This document shows, one piece after another, positions 36,152 to 44,903 of a stretch of 64,000 nucleotides of DNA. Positions within the stretch are counted from its first letter, which is position 1, and every line of letters starts with the position of its first letter. This stretch comes from an uncultured Acetatifactor sp. (GTDB lineage: Bacteria > Bacillota > Clostridia > Lachnospirales > Lachnospiraceae), in assembly GCA_947586055.1 (NCBI GenBank), contig CANPXL010000014.1:1-64000 (forward strand). The letters are read 5' to 3'. The notes under the pieces were generated by a model, which saw only the letters and a list, made by a program, of their open reading frames with translations, made no database searches and had not been told where the DNA came from. Position numbers and translations under genes: made by a program.

Positions 36152-36514
36152 TGTAAGTAAGACAGGTGATCGCGGCCGCGGGCAAAGCGCCTGCGGGTGA
36201 GGAAAGTCCGGGCTTCACAGGGCAGGATGCCGGATAACGTCCGGTGGAGGCGACTCCAAGGCCAGTGCAACAGAAAGATACCGCCGGGATCTGCGCTCCG
36301 CGCAGGTTCCGGTAAGGGTGGAAAGGCAGTGTAAGAGACTACCGTCCGTCCGGCAACGGGCGGAGCCATGTAAACCCCATCCGAAGCAAGACCAAAAAGA
36401 AAGCGACAGGCTTGCCCGGCCTGCTTTCAGGTAGGTCGCCAGACACGGCTGGCAACAGCCGTGCAAGACAGATGATCACTCAACGACATAACCCGGCTTA
36501 TCGTTTTGCTTACA
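36152..36514 (+). ncRNA. rnpB: RNase P RNA (class A)
   Basis: The catalytic RNA of RNase P, which trims the 5' ends of tRNAs. The universal block GAGGAAAGTCCGGGC lies near 36199, GGAAAGGCAGTG and AGAGACTACCG follow, and the 3' block ACATAACCCGGCTTATC ends the core. I set the ends by helix P1: TGTAAGTAAGAC (36152-36163) pairs with GTTTTGCTTACA (36503-36514) with two G-U pairs, giving 363 bases, typical for class A. A terminator follows at 36526. Confidence 0.95.
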
Positions 36515-36525
36515 GACTTAAAATT

Positions 36526-36561
36526 CGACAGATATGGCGAAAGTCATATCTGTCGGGTTTT
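36526..36561 (+). terminator. Terminator after rnpB
   Basis: CGACAGATATG pairs perfectly with CATATCTGTCG (11 bp) around an eight-base loop, followed by GG and a T tract. Confidence 0.85.
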
Positions 36562-36645
36562 GTTGTGAATAAAAAATTCTGACAGAGAGTTTGTCTTTTG
36601 GGCTCTCCGGCTGCTTTGCAAAGAACTGTCCGGCGGGAGGCGATC

Positions 36646-37464
36646 TTGAGAACGGAAAAGAAGAAAGGGAAATATACGCCGGGGCTGTTGCTGCTCCTGC
36701 CGCTTTTTCTGATGTGCCTGTGCGCCGGCTGCGGGGAGCGTTCGGTTTCCCCGGGGGAGAATTTTCAGGGGGACCTTGCCGACGCCGGAAAGGAAGGCGC
36801 GGAGGAACGTAAGGCGCCGTCTGTCGCGGTTGCCGCCCTGTTGGAATGGGAGGATCCGGACGAGGAAAATCTGGCGCGCATGCTTCAGGAAACCTGCGGA
36901 GGAATGATGGTGAAGCTGACGGCGGGCGGTCTGACGGGAAGCGGCGTGATCTGCGGCACGGAAGGAGATTTCCTGCTGGTCGCAACGGCGGCTCATGTGC
37001 TGTCGGAAGCCGCGGACGGGGTAAAGGTCCTGTTTTCGGACGGATGGGAGACAGAAGAAGTTTCCGTCGCGGTTTCAGGTTCGGCCGACCTTGCGGTGCT
37101 CCGGATTCCCCTGTCCCGGATCCCGGAAAAGAGTCGGAGCGTTTATCTGGCCGCCAATATGGATCCGGCCATTTCCGGCGAAGTACAGGCCGGCGACGGC
37201 TGCATCGTTATGGGCGGCGTTGAGGAAGCGGCCTGCGACGCTTATGAAGGCGAGGTGCTGGATACATGGATCTATATGGAAGATTACGGGCAGTATATGG
37301 TCTGGGCCAGGGCGCCGGGAAAGAAGGGCATGTCGGGCGGCGGGATCTTTGACCGCAGCGGGCATCTTTTGGGCATCCTCTCCGGGTACAGCGAGGACGG
37401 GGAATGGGCCGCTGTTCCGCTGGCGTTTCTGTTGGCGGAGCTCTCAGATGCGGCGGAGCCATAA
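36646..37464 (+). CDS. Trypsin-like serine protease lipoprotein
   Basis: A 273-residue secreted protease. I choose the TTG at 36646 because CGGGAGG lies eight bases before it and it gives a clean lipoprotein signal: basic lead, hydrophobic run, then LCAGC with Cys29. The mature domain has the trypsin-fold triad His117 (TAAHV), Asp148 (SADLAVL) and Ser230 (GMSGGGIFD), so it looks active. It lacks a PDZ domain, unlike HtrA/DegP. It is unusual in being lipid-anchored and monocistronic between rnpB and a CobW gene. The substrate is unknown. Confidence 0.8.
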   Translation: MRTEKKKGKYTPGLLLLLPLFLMCLCAGCGERSVSPGENFQGDLADAGKEGAEERKAPSVAVAALLEWEDPDEENLARMLQETCGGMMVKLTAGGLTGSGVICGTEGDFLLVATAAHVLSEAADGVKVLFSDGWETEEVSVAVSGSADLAVLRIPLSRIPEKSRSVYLAANMDPAISGEVQAGDGCIVMGGVEEAACDAYEGEVLDTWIYMEDYGQYMVWARAPGKKGMSGGGIFDRSGHLLGILSGYSEDGEWAAVPLAFLLAELSDAAEP

Positions 37465-37563
37465 GAAAAATCGGACGCGGTGATTGACAATCGGAAACAG
37501 ATGGTAGATTATGATAGAGAGAACGGTATTCCTGAAACAAAGCAGGAGAAAGGATGGACAGCA

Positions 37564-38697
37564 ATGACAAAAATAGATGTGTTTTCGGGATTTCTCGGGG
37601 CGGGGAAAACGACCCTGATCAAGAAGCTTTTGAAGGAGGCGCTGGACGGGAGCAAGACGGTGCTGATCGAGAACGAGTTCGGTGAGATCGGGATCGACGG
37701 AGGCTTTTTAAAGGAAGCCGGCATTGAGATCAAGGAAATGAATTCCGGCTGTATCTGCTGCTCCCTGGTGGGAGACTTCGGCGCTTCGCTGAAGGAGGTG
37801 ATCTCCACTTATGCGCCTGAGCGCATTCTGATCGAGCCCTCCGGCGTGGGAAAGCTTTCCGATGTGCTGAAGGCGGTGGAGAACGTGGCGGCGGAGCTGA
37901 ATGTTAAGGTCAACAGCGCCGTGGCCGTGGTGGACGCTTCCAAGGCGAAAATGTATGTCAAGAATTTTGGAGAGTTCTTTATCAATCAAATCCAGTTTGC
38001 CGGAACCATTCTCTTAAGCAGAACGGACAAGGTGACGGCGGAAAAACTGCAGGAATGCGTACAGATGATCCGTCAGTATAACGCGACGGCGACTGTTATC
38101 ACCACGCCGCTGGATCAGCTGGACGGCAGGGATGTTCTGGAGACCATCGAAGGCGCGGACACGCTGGATGAGATGATGCGGGAGATGCTTCAGACGGTGC
38201 AGGACGAACACGAGCACCATCATCACCATCATGACGACGATGACGAGGATGAGGAACACGAACACCATCATCACCATCATGACGACGATGACGAGGATGA
38301 GGAACACGAGCACCGTCACCACCATCATGACGACGATGACGATGACGAGGAACACGAGCATCACCATCACCACCATGACGGCGACTGCAGCTGCGGTCAT
38401 GATCATCACGGCCATCATCATGCGGACGAGGTATTTACAAGCTGGGGAAAAGAGACGCCCGCCGCATACACCGCGGAAAAGCTGGAGAGCATCTTTACAG
38501 CTCTGGACAGCGGCGAGTATGGCGCCATTCTTCGCGCGAAAGGCATGGTGCCCGCCGGAGACGGAACGTGGCTTTATTTTGACTATGTTCCCGAAGAGCA
38601 TGAGATCAGAAACGGCAGGCCGGAGGTGACGGGAAAACTCTGCGTCATCGGCGCCGAACTGAAGGAAGAGAAGCTGGAAGAACTGTTTGGCGCGTAA
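37564..38697 (+). CDS. CobW-type GTPase with His/Asp-rich repeat
   Basis: A 377-residue metal-chaperone GTPase of the COG0523 group. I start at the ATG at 37564. The P-loop is GFLGAGKT (9-16), the metal-binding CxCC motif is at 63-66 (GCICCS), and IEPSGVGKLSD and SRTDKV complete the GTPase. Between the GTPase and the C-terminal CobW_C domain lies a repeat of EHEHHHHHHDDDDEDE-like units (residues about 215-278) followed by CSCGHDHHGHHH. Such His-rich segments store or deliver Zn, Ni or Co. It is followed by a second CobW-like gene. The metal cannot be read from the sequence. Confidence 0.9.
   Translation: MTKIDVFSGFLGAGKTTLIKKLLKEALDGSKTVLIENEFGEIGIDGGFLKEAGIEIKEMNSGCICCSLVGDFGASLKEVISTYAPERILIEPSGVGKLSDVLKAVENVAAELNVKVNSAVAVVDASKAKMYVKNFGEFFINQIQFAGTILLSRTDKVTAEKLQECVQMIRQYNATATVITTPLDQLDGRDVLETIEGADTLDEMMREMLQTVQDEHEHHHHHHDDDDEDEEHEHHHHHHDDDDEDEEHEHRHHHHDDDDDDEEHEHHHHHHDGDCSCGHDHHGHHHADEVFTSWGKETPAAYTAEKLESIFTALDSGEYGAILRAKGMVPAGDGTWLYFDYVPEEHEIRNGRPEVTGKLCVIGAELKEEKLEELFGA
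38206..38397 (+). repeat. 48-bp in-frame tandem repeat encoding His/Asp/Glu
   Basis: Four units of 48 bp (16 codons) start at 38206, 38254, 38302 and 38350, the last partial. The first two differ by a single base, so copy number may vary between strains without breaking the frame. Confidence 0.9.
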
Positions 38698-38831
38698 GCG
38701 GACGCAGGGCGGAGCGGCAAAGCAGGGTATGGCGGAATGCGGCGCGGCGTGAGGCAGTGAAACAGAACGACGCAGGGCAGAGCGAGAACGGTGTAATTGC
38801 AAAGTGAGATGTTGGAAAGGCGGAAAGCAGG

Positions 38832-39764
38832 ATGAAACCGGTATATGTGATTAACGGATTTCTGGAGAGCGGCAAAACGGAATTTATCTGTTTTACGCTG
38901 GATCAGCCGTATTTTCAGATAAGAGGGACTACTCTTCTGATCCTCTGCGAGGAAGGTGAGAACGAGTATGACGAAGCGCTGTTAAAGAGAAGCCGGACGG
39001 TTGTGGAGCTTGTGGAATCGGAAGCGGAGTTTACTCCGGCCAACCTGATGGAACTGGACAAAAAGCATAAGCCGGAGCGGATCATCATTGAGTTCAACGG
39101 TATGTGGAACTATAAAAACGCGAAGCTGCCCTGGCATTGGAAGATCGAGCAGCAGATCACGACGATAGACGCGTCCACTTTCCCGATGTATTACACGAAC
39201 ATGCGCTCCCTGCTGGCGGAGATGATCCGGAAGTCCGAGATGATTATTTTTAACCGCTGCGACAATGTCCGGGAGGAACTGGGCGGATACCGGCGTAATA
39301 TCAAGGCGGTGAACCCTTCCGCCGACGTGATCTTTGAGGATGCCAACGGGGAGATCAACGAGATTTTTGAAGAGGATCTGCCCTATGACCTGAGTCAGGA
39401 GACCATCGAGCTGGACAATGAGGGATACGGGATCTGGTATCTGGACGCCATGGACCATCTGGAGCGTTATGTGGGGAAAAAGCTGCAGTTTGTGGGAATG
39501 GTGCTGAAGCCTGAAAATTTTCCCGACGATTATTTTGTGCCGGGGCGGATGGCAATGACCTGCTGCGCGGAGGATATGGCTTTTCTGGGCTATGCCTGCC
39601 GGTTTGCGGGAGCGAAGGCGTTAAAACAGAAGGAATGGGTAAAGGTCACGGCTGTGGTCGCAAAAGAATACTGGGAGGACTATAAGGGCGAGGGCCCCAT
39701 CCTCCATGCAGTGAGCGTGGAGAAGACGAAAGCGCCCAGAGAAGAGGTTATCAGTTTTTCATAA
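38832..39764 (+). CDS. CobW-like P-loop protein with YcgQ-like C-terminus
   Basis: A 310-residue protein. The N-terminus has a CobW-type P-loop, GFLESGKT (9-16), and a degenerate GTPase (IIIEFNGMW in place of the usual IEPSG, FNRCDNV as the base-recognition loop). No CxCC motif is present. The C-terminal 100 residues (VGKKLQFVGMVLKP, RMAMTCCAEDMAFLGYACRF, WVKVTAVVAKEYW) resemble the TIGR03943/YcgQ (DUF1980) domain, which in other species pairs with a permease-like protein. It follows the His-rich CobW protein and probably shares a metal-homeostasis role. Domain assignment by motif memory; function inferred. Confidence 0.75.
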   Translation: MKPVYVINGFLESGKTEFICFTLDQPYFQIRGTTLLILCEEGENEYDEALLKRSRTVVELVESEAEFTPANLMELDKKHKPERIIIEFNGMWNYKNAKLPWHWKIEQQITTIDASTFPMYYTNMRSLLAEMIRKSEMIIFNRCDNVREELGGYRRNIKAVNPSADVIFEDANGEINEIFEEDLPYDLSQETIELDNEGYGIWYLDAMDHLERYVGKKLQFVGMVLKPENFPDDYFVPGRMAMTCCAEDMAFLGYACRFAGAKALKQKEWVKVTAVVAKEYWEDYKGEGPILHAVSVEKTKAPREEVISFS

Positions 39765-39767
39765 GGC

Positions 39768-40538
39768 ATGATGCAGGAAGACGAAAAAGAGATCCGACAA
39801 CTGAAAAACAGACTGCGGGATCTGGCCGAGCGATCCCGTCTGCAGGGGATTTATACCTTTACCGGATTTCTGGGTCCGGCCGAGCAGGAGATCTTCTGGC
39901 AGCAGGAAAAAGAGCTGCGCAGCGCGGGGTATCTCTTAAACGGCGGGTACGAGGGCGCGGACCGGGTGGTGATCCGGTTCGGCAGCGAAGAAGAGCTGGG
40001 ATATGAGGTTCCCTTTCCCATTGCGTGCATTCGGATCAGTCCGCTGCAGCGAAAATTTGCGGATGAGCTGTCCCACCGGGATTTTCTGGGAGCGTTGATG
40101 AATCTGGGAATCGATCGGGCAACGCTGGGGGATATCAGGACGGGAGACGACGAGACGTATCTCTTCTGTCTGGAGTCCATTGCGGGGTTTCTCTGTGAAA
40201 ATCTCACGAGAGTCCGCCACACCGATGTCCGCTGCGTCGTGACGGAAGAGATCGGGGACATGCCCCGGGATGTTCCGGAGACGGTCTGTATTCAGGTACA
40301 GTCGCTGCGTATTGACGCGGTGCTTTCCAGAGTGTATCATATATCAAGAGAAAAGAGCATGGATCTGTTCCGCGAGGGCAGGGTGTATGTAAACGGCAGG
40401 CTGTGTGAAAATAATTCCCGGCAGTTAAAGGCGGGAGAGACGGTGAATGCGAGAGGATTCGGCAAGTTTTCCCTGACCGGCGAACCGGGAAAGACAAAAA
40501 AAGGCAAGCTGGTCGTGGAAGCGGCAGTATACAGATGA
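39768..40538 (+). CDS. ylmH: YlmH-like S4-domain RNA-binding protein
   Basis: A 256-residue protein with the three-part YlmH layout: N-terminal helical region with FTGFLGPAEQ, a central RRM-like part with GDIRTGDDETYLF, and an S4 RNA-binding domain near 180-235 (LRIDAVLSRVYHISREKSMDLFREGRVYVNG). YlmH acts in ribosome rescue in some Firmicutes and usually lies near cell-division genes; here it follows the CobW genes by three bases, so the context is unusual. The ribosome site is weak, suggesting coupling to the gene before. Confidence 0.85.
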   Translation: MMQEDEKEIRQLKNRLRDLAERSRLQGIYTFTGFLGPAEQEIFWQQEKELRSAGYLLNGGYEGADRVVIRFGSEEELGYEVPFPIACIRISPLQRKFADELSHRDFLGALMNLGIDRATLGDIRTGDDETYLFCLESIAGFLCENLTRVRHTDVRCVVTEEIGDMPRDVPETVCIQVQSLRIDAVLSRVYHISREKSMDLFREGRVYVNGRLCENNSRQLKAGETVNARGFGKFSLTGEPGKTKKGKLVVEAAVYR

Positions 40539-40551
40539 GAGGGGTGTTGTC

Positions 40552-41532
40552 ATGGAGTCCTATTCGATGATCCAATGGCTGTTCTTTTTCTATTTTTATT
40601 GTTTTTGCGGCTGGTGTGTGGAGTCCACTTATGTTTCGATCCGGACCCGGAAGCTTACGAACAGAGGATTTCTGCGTGGGCCGTTTCTGCCGCTGTACGG
40701 CAGCGGAGCCATTGTGATGCTGGTCGTGTCGATGCCTTTTCGGGACAATATTTTTCTGGTTTATGTGGCCGGCTGCATCGGCGCCACCGCGCTGGAATAT
40801 GTGACGGGCGTAACGATGGAAGCGCTGTTTAAGGTGCGTTACTGGGACTATTCCAATCAGAAGTTTAATTTTCAGGGGCATATCTGTCTCGGAACGACTC
40901 TGTCATGGGGACTGCTAACCGTCCTGCTGACGCGGTTCGTGCATGTGCCGGTGGCAAAAATGGTTCTTGCCATTCCGGGATCCGTACTCACGGCCGTGAC
41001 GATCGTGCTGACGGTGTTTATCGGCGCGGATTTCGCCCTTTCCTTTAAGGCGGCCATCGATCTCAAGGATCTGCTGGAGAAGATGAAGAATACAAAAACG
41101 GAACTGCTGCGCATTCAGAAACGGCTGGATGTCATTATCGCCTCTGTAGGAGAGAGTCTGGAAAGCCGCAGGGACGCCTTTGTGGAGAGTATGGATGAGA
41201 TAAAATCCGGCATTGAAGAGAAACTGGAACATCTGAAAAAGCTGGCGGTGAACAGGCCCGGCGAATATCCGGAGAGCGTCAGGAGCGAAGTGTCGGAACT
41301 TCGGAAAAAATACATGATCAATGTGGAACTCAGGAACCGGCTTGCCAGCATCCGGGATTTCTTTCAGCGCGATCTTCTGCGGAGCAATCCCTCTATGGCG
41401 TCCGACCAGTATCAGGAGTATCTGGACGAGTTGAAGCAGAATGCCGGCCGTTTCAGAAGAAAAAAGAGCAGGAAAGAGGAAAAAGACAAAGAAAGCGAAG
41501 GAAGCGAAGAGCAGAAAAACCCGCAGACATAA
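40552..41532 (+). CDS. PF06541 membrane protein (putative ABC transporter permease)
   Basis: A 326-residue protein. The first 165 residues carry about five membrane helices with the PF06541 motifs GWCVESTYVSI, NRGFLRGPFLPLYGSGAI, ALEYVTGVTMEALF and YWDYSNQKFNFQGHICL. The remainder is a long soluble coiled-coil-like part ending in a Lys/Glu/Ser-rich tail. PF06541 is called a type IV ABC permease (CmpB), but no ATPase gene is adjacent. It starts 13 bases after ylmH and ends in a terminator that overlaps its stop. Function unknown. Confidence 0.8.
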   Translation: MESYSMIQWLFFFYFYCFCGWCVESTYVSIRTRKLTNRGFLRGPFLPLYGSGAIVMLVVSMPFRDNIFLVYVAGCIGATALEYVTGVTMEALFKVRYWDYSNQKFNFQGHICLGTTLSWGLLTVLLTRFVHVPVAKMVLAIPGSVLTAVTIVLTVFIGADFALSFKAAIDLKDLLEKMKNTKTELLRIQKRLDVIIASVGESLESRRDAFVESMDEIKSGIEEKLEHLKKLAVNRPGEYPESVRSEVSELRKKYMINVELRNRLASIRDFFQRDLLRSNPSMASDQYQEYLDELKQNAGRFRRKKSRKEEKDKESEGSEEQKNPQT

Positions 41533-41547
41533 CGCCTGCGGGTTTTT
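41517..41547 (+). terminator. Terminator overlapping the end of the PF06541 gene
   Basis: AACCCGCAG (41518-41526) pairs with CTGCGGGTT (41536-41544) and five T follow; the stop codon lies in the loop. Confidence 0.85.
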
Positions 41548-41623
41548 CTTAATCAAATCTTAAAGAAATTCGAGGTTTAATGTTAAGAAACATTCTGGTA
41601 CAATGAAAAATGAGGTGTCGGGT

Positions 41624-42316
41624 ATGTACCATATTTTGATCTGTGACGATGAGAGAGATATCGTGAATGCGTTGAAAATATATCTGAACGATTCCAATTA
41701 TGCCCTGCATGAGGCCTATAACGGCCGGGAAGCGCTTCAGGTCATGGAACGGGAAGAGATCCAGCTTGTCCTGATGGATGTCATGATGCCGGAGATGGAC
41801 GGCATTGAGACCATGGTTAAGATCCGGGAAAAGAGCAACGTGCCCGTTATTCTGCTGACTGCAAAATCGGAGGACTCGGATAAGATACTGGGGCTGAATG
41901 TGGGGGCGGACGATTATATCACAAAGCCCTTTAATCCCATGGAGGTATGCGCCCGTGTGAAGTCGCAGCTGCGGCGGTATCTGCAGCTGGGCGGCAGCAG
42001 CGTAAGGAAAGAGGCGTTAAGGTGCGGCGGCATCGAACTGGATGACAAGGAGAAGAAGGTCCTGTGCGACGGGGAAGAGGTTTCGCTGACCCGGACGGAG
42101 TATGAGATCCTGAAGCTGTTGATGGAGAATCAGGGGCAGGTGTTTTCGCCCAGAGATATCTACCGCAGGATCTGGAACGATTCGCCCTACGGCAGCGAGA
42201 ATACGGTGGCGGTCCATATCAGGCACCTGCGGGAAAAGCTGGAGATCAATCCGGCGGAACCGAGGTACCTGAAGGTGGTATGGGGACAGGGATATAAATG
42301 TGAGAAATATGTCTGA
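41624..42316 (+). CDS. OmpR-family response regulator
   Basis: A 230-residue response regulator. I use the ATG at 41624 with GAGGTG seven bases upstream; an in-frame ATG at 41603 is also possible. The receiver has Asp52 in LLMDVMMPEMDG and Lys in DDYITKPFNP; the C-terminal winged helix has LTRTEYEILKLLMENQGQVFSPRDIYRRIW and VAVHIRHLREKLE. It is followed by its histidine kinase. The pair resembles VanR/VanS-like clostridial systems in layout, but no resistance gene is nearby, so the signal is unknown. Confidence 0.9.
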   Translation: MYHILICDDERDIVNALKIYLNDSNYALHEAYNGREALQVMEREEIQLVLMDVMMPEMDGIETMVKIREKSNVPVILLTAKSEDSDKILGLNVGADDYITKPFNPMEVCARVKSQLRRYLQLGGSSVRKEALRCGGIELDDKEKKVLCDGEEVSLTRTEYEILKLLMENQGQVFSPRDIYRRIWNDSPYGSENTVAVHIRHLREKLEINPAEPRYLKVVWGQGYKCEKYV

Positions 42317-42352
42317 GACGGCAGGATCAAAGAGACGGAAGGAGACTGTGCC

Positions 42353-44251
42353 TTGTCGGCGAAGAAAAGAAAGAAAAAAATCATCTGTGCGGTGGGAAGA
42401 GTCATGTTGGCGCTGATAACGGTGGCAGCTTTTTTCGGCATGAGCGTATCGGAGCTGTTTTGCAGGGAAGCGGAAAAGGAGGGTTTTTACGAGGAAGAGG
42501 CGCTGAAGGACGCCAACAGCCCGTATCTGGACAGGATCGCCCAGGACATCACCGATTCGCTGGTGGAGCTGGTGGAGGCGCAGTCGAATTATGGCGTGAT
42601 ACGGGATTATCTGGTGTCCCAGGGCGTGGATGTACAGCTTTATAGAGATCGGGGCGTCTATCCAATGTGGGGAACCTACAGCGAGCCTTATAAGGCGAAG
42701 ATTACCATTCGGGCGGAACTGAATTATTATGAGACGACGGGCAGAGACGTCTGGTGCGGTTTTTATATGTCGCCGAAGGATTCCTATTACTGCCTGTACT
42801 TGATGCGTCCGGACTGTCCGGCCGACGCTCCCATAAGGGAAGCGTACGACAGCCTGCAGATTCTGCATGATAAATGGGGGGCCGCAATGCGGACGGCCAC
42901 GGCGACGAAGATCGTATTCGGCCTGTGCATTATCCTGTATCTTTTCCTGTTCCTGGAAAGAAGATATAAGCGCCATGCAGAGAGGAAGAGAGATCGGGGA
43001 TTCCTGGTATGGAGACTGGCTGTGACGGCGGTATGCGTTGTCGCCATCATTCTGACGGAGCGGCTGCTGGAAGGAAGAATTGCATATTGGCAGTTTTTGT
43101 CTCGTATCCTGCTCAGAAGTACGGCGGTGTCGCTGATCCCCGCCGCGGTTCTGTTTCAGGGGACCGCCGCCAGCAGGTTCTTATACCGGCTTTCGCAAAA
43201 GGCCGGGCGTCTGATCTGCGGCATTCTGAGAAAGCTTCCCCTGCTGCCGTCCATAATCGTGTTGTATGCGGGGGTCAGCGGTCTGGAGCTGTTTTTCTGC
43301 TTCCGGTCAAAATGGTATTGGGCGCTGGGACTCTGGATCGTGGAGAAGGCGGTCGTACTGTGCGTCGGGATTTATCTCTTTGTGTGCGGAAAGCGGTTTT
43401 TGGCCGCGGGGGAGCTGATGGCGCAGGGAGAACTGAATCATGAGGTCAGTACCGCGGGTATGGCGGGGCCCTTGAAACAGCACGGGAAAAACCTGAACAG
43501 CATCAGTCAGGGAATCTCCCGGGCGGTGGAGGCGAAGATGAAAAGCGAGCGCATGAAGACGGAGCTGATCACCAACGTGTCCCATGATATTAAGACGCCC
43601 CTGACCTCCATCATTAATTATTCCCGGCTGATCGGCGACCAGAAGACGGAAAATGAAACGATCACGGAATATGCGCAGGTGCTGCTGCGGCAGGCGGAGC
43701 GCATGAAGAAGCTTCTGGACGATCTCATAGAGGCGTCCAAGGCCGCGTCCGGCAGCATGGAAATTCATTTTGCGCCCTGTGAGGTAGACGTTCTTCTTTC
43801 TCAGGCCGTGGGAGAATACCAGAGCCGGCTGGAGGAAAAGCAGCTGGAGCTTCGCACCGTCCAGCCGGAAGAGACGATTCGCATTCTGGCGGACGGACAG
43901 CTGCTGTGGCGTGTTTTTGACAATCTGCTCAACAACGTCTATAAGTATGCGCAGGATGGATCAAGGGTTTACCTGAACGTGGAGAAGACGACGGACAGCG
44001 TGCGCATTATCTTTCGCAACATGTCGAAGTTTGCGCTGAATATTTCGGCGGAAGAGCTGGAGGAACGGTTCGTGCGCGGGGACAAGTCCAGACATTTGGA
44101 GGGCAGCGGGCTGGGACTTGCGATCACGAAAAGTCTGGTAGAACTGCAGAACGGCCGGATGGAGCTTTTGGTGGACGGCGATCTTTTCAAGGTGACGCTG
44201 GTGTTTGGACTGTTGGCGGACGAGGGAAAAAACACCGCGGACAATCGGTAG
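42353..44251 (+). CDS. Sensor histidine kinase
   Basis: A 632-residue kinase starting at TTG 42353 with GGAAGGAG upstream. One membrane helix lies at about 12-30, an external domain of about 145 residues follows, then roughly six membrane segments (about 185-365). The dimerisation domain has His411 in TNVSHDIKTPLTSIINY. The ATPase domain has a good N box (LLWRVFDNLLNNVYKYA) and G2 (GSGLGLAITKSL), but the G1 DxGxG is replaced by NMS, as in a known Firmicutes subfamily. It forms a pair with the preceding regulator. The multi-helix segment is unusual for simple sensor kinases. Confidence 0.88.
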   Translation: MSAKKRKKKIICAVGRVMLALITVAAFFGMSVSELFCREAEKEGFYEEEALKDANSPYLDRIAQDITDSLVELVEAQSNYGVIRDYLVSQGVDVQLYRDRGVYPMWGTYSEPYKAKITIRAELNYYETTGRDVWCGFYMSPKDSYYCLYLMRPDCPADAPIREAYDSLQILHDKWGAAMRTATATKIVFGLCIILYLFLFLERRYKRHAERKRDRGFLVWRLAVTAVCVVAIILTERLLEGRIAYWQFLSRILLRSTAVSLIPAAVLFQGTAASRFLYRLSQKAGRLICGILRKLPLLPSIIVLYAGVSGLELFFCFRSKWYWALGLWIVEKAVVLCVGIYLFVCGKRFLAAGELMAQGELNHEVSTAGMAGPLKQHGKNLNSISQGISRAVEAKMKSERMKTELITNVSHDIKTPLTSIINYSRLIGDQKTENETITEYAQVLLRQAERMKKLLDDLIEASKAASGSMEIHFAPCEVDVLLSQAVGEYQSRLEEKQLELRTVQPEETIRILADGQLLWRVFDNLLNNVYKYAQDGSRVYLNVEKTTDSVRIIFRNMSKFALNISAEELEERFVRGDKSRHLEGSGLGLAITKSLVELQNGRMELLVDGDLFKVTLVFGLLADEGKNTADNR

Positions 44252-44283
44252 GAAACTGCCGGATGTCCGCGGTGTTCTGACGT
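44227..44283. terminator. Bidirectional terminator between the kinase and pyrI
   Basis: AACACCGCGGACA (44231-44243) pairs with TGTCCGCGGTGTT (44264-44276), and an inner CGGTAG/CTGCCG hairpin fills the loop. On the minus strand six T follow directly, so it serves pyrI best; on the plus strand a T run follows after six bases. Confidence 0.75.
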
Positions 44284-44320
44284 TTTTCCTGAGGGACGAC
44301 GGTCCCGTCGGCGGAAAATT

Positions 44321-44758
44321 TTATTTCGCCGCGATGGCGGAATATTTTTCCTCGCAGTATTTGCAGCGGTAAATCTCCCGCTCCGGATCCGCCAGATAGA
44401 AGATATGGGGAAGCTCCTGCTCGATGGAGGTAATGCATCTGGGATTGTGGCATTTGATCACGTTTCGGATCTGATTTGGCAGAACCAGTTCCTTTTTCTC
44501 CTGTATCTCGCCGTTCCGGATCACATTGACCGTGATGCTGTGGTCTATGAATGCCAGAATGTCGAGGTCCAGCATATCGATGTCGCACTCTACCTTCAGG
44601 ATATCCTTTTTCCCCATTTTAGCGCTTCGGGCGTTCTTGATGATGGCTACCGTGCAGTCCAGCTTGTCCAGCTGAAGATGTTCATAGAGTTCCAGGCTCT
44701 TTCCTGCCTTGATATGATCCAGCACAAAGCCTTCTTCGATTTTTCCTACGTTTAACAT
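44321..44758 (-). CDS. pyrI: Aspartate carbamoyltransferase regulatory subunit PyrI
   Basis: A 145-residue regulatory chain of aspartate transcarbamoylase. I use the ATG at 44758 with AAGGAGG. The N-terminal nucleotide-binding part has VLDHIKAGKSLELYEHLQL, and the zinc domain has CHNPRC and CKYC (four Cys). It binds CTP/ATP and controls PyrB. It lies downstream of pyrB with a gap of about 145 bases. The split pyrB/pyrI gives the E. coli-like enzyme, which also occurs in Clostridia. Complete. Confidence 0.94.
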   Translation of the reverse strand: MLNVGKIEEGFVLDHIKAGKSLELYEHLQLDKLDCTVAIIKNARSAKMGKKDILKVECDIDMLDLDILAFIDHSITVNVIRNGEIQEKKELVLPNQIRNVIKCHNPRCITSIEQELPHIFYLADPEREIYRCKYCEEKYSAIAAK

Positions 44759-44903
44759 GAGGTTCCTCCTTGTTTCCGGCGCCGTGTCCGGTCCGTGTGA
44801 TGTTTTTTGCAGTCGGCATGTCTCTATTACGGTTTGCAGGATACGTTCCAATGGTCTGAATGATGTCTCCGGGGTTAGGGCTCCTGCATTTGTTAAGGGA
44901 TCC

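Noticed and set aside
37564-38697. Artificial His-tag origin for the His-rich repeat
   Set aside because: The repeat alternates with Asp/Glu, uses mixed codons and lies inside a conserved CobW protein, as in natural metal chaperones.
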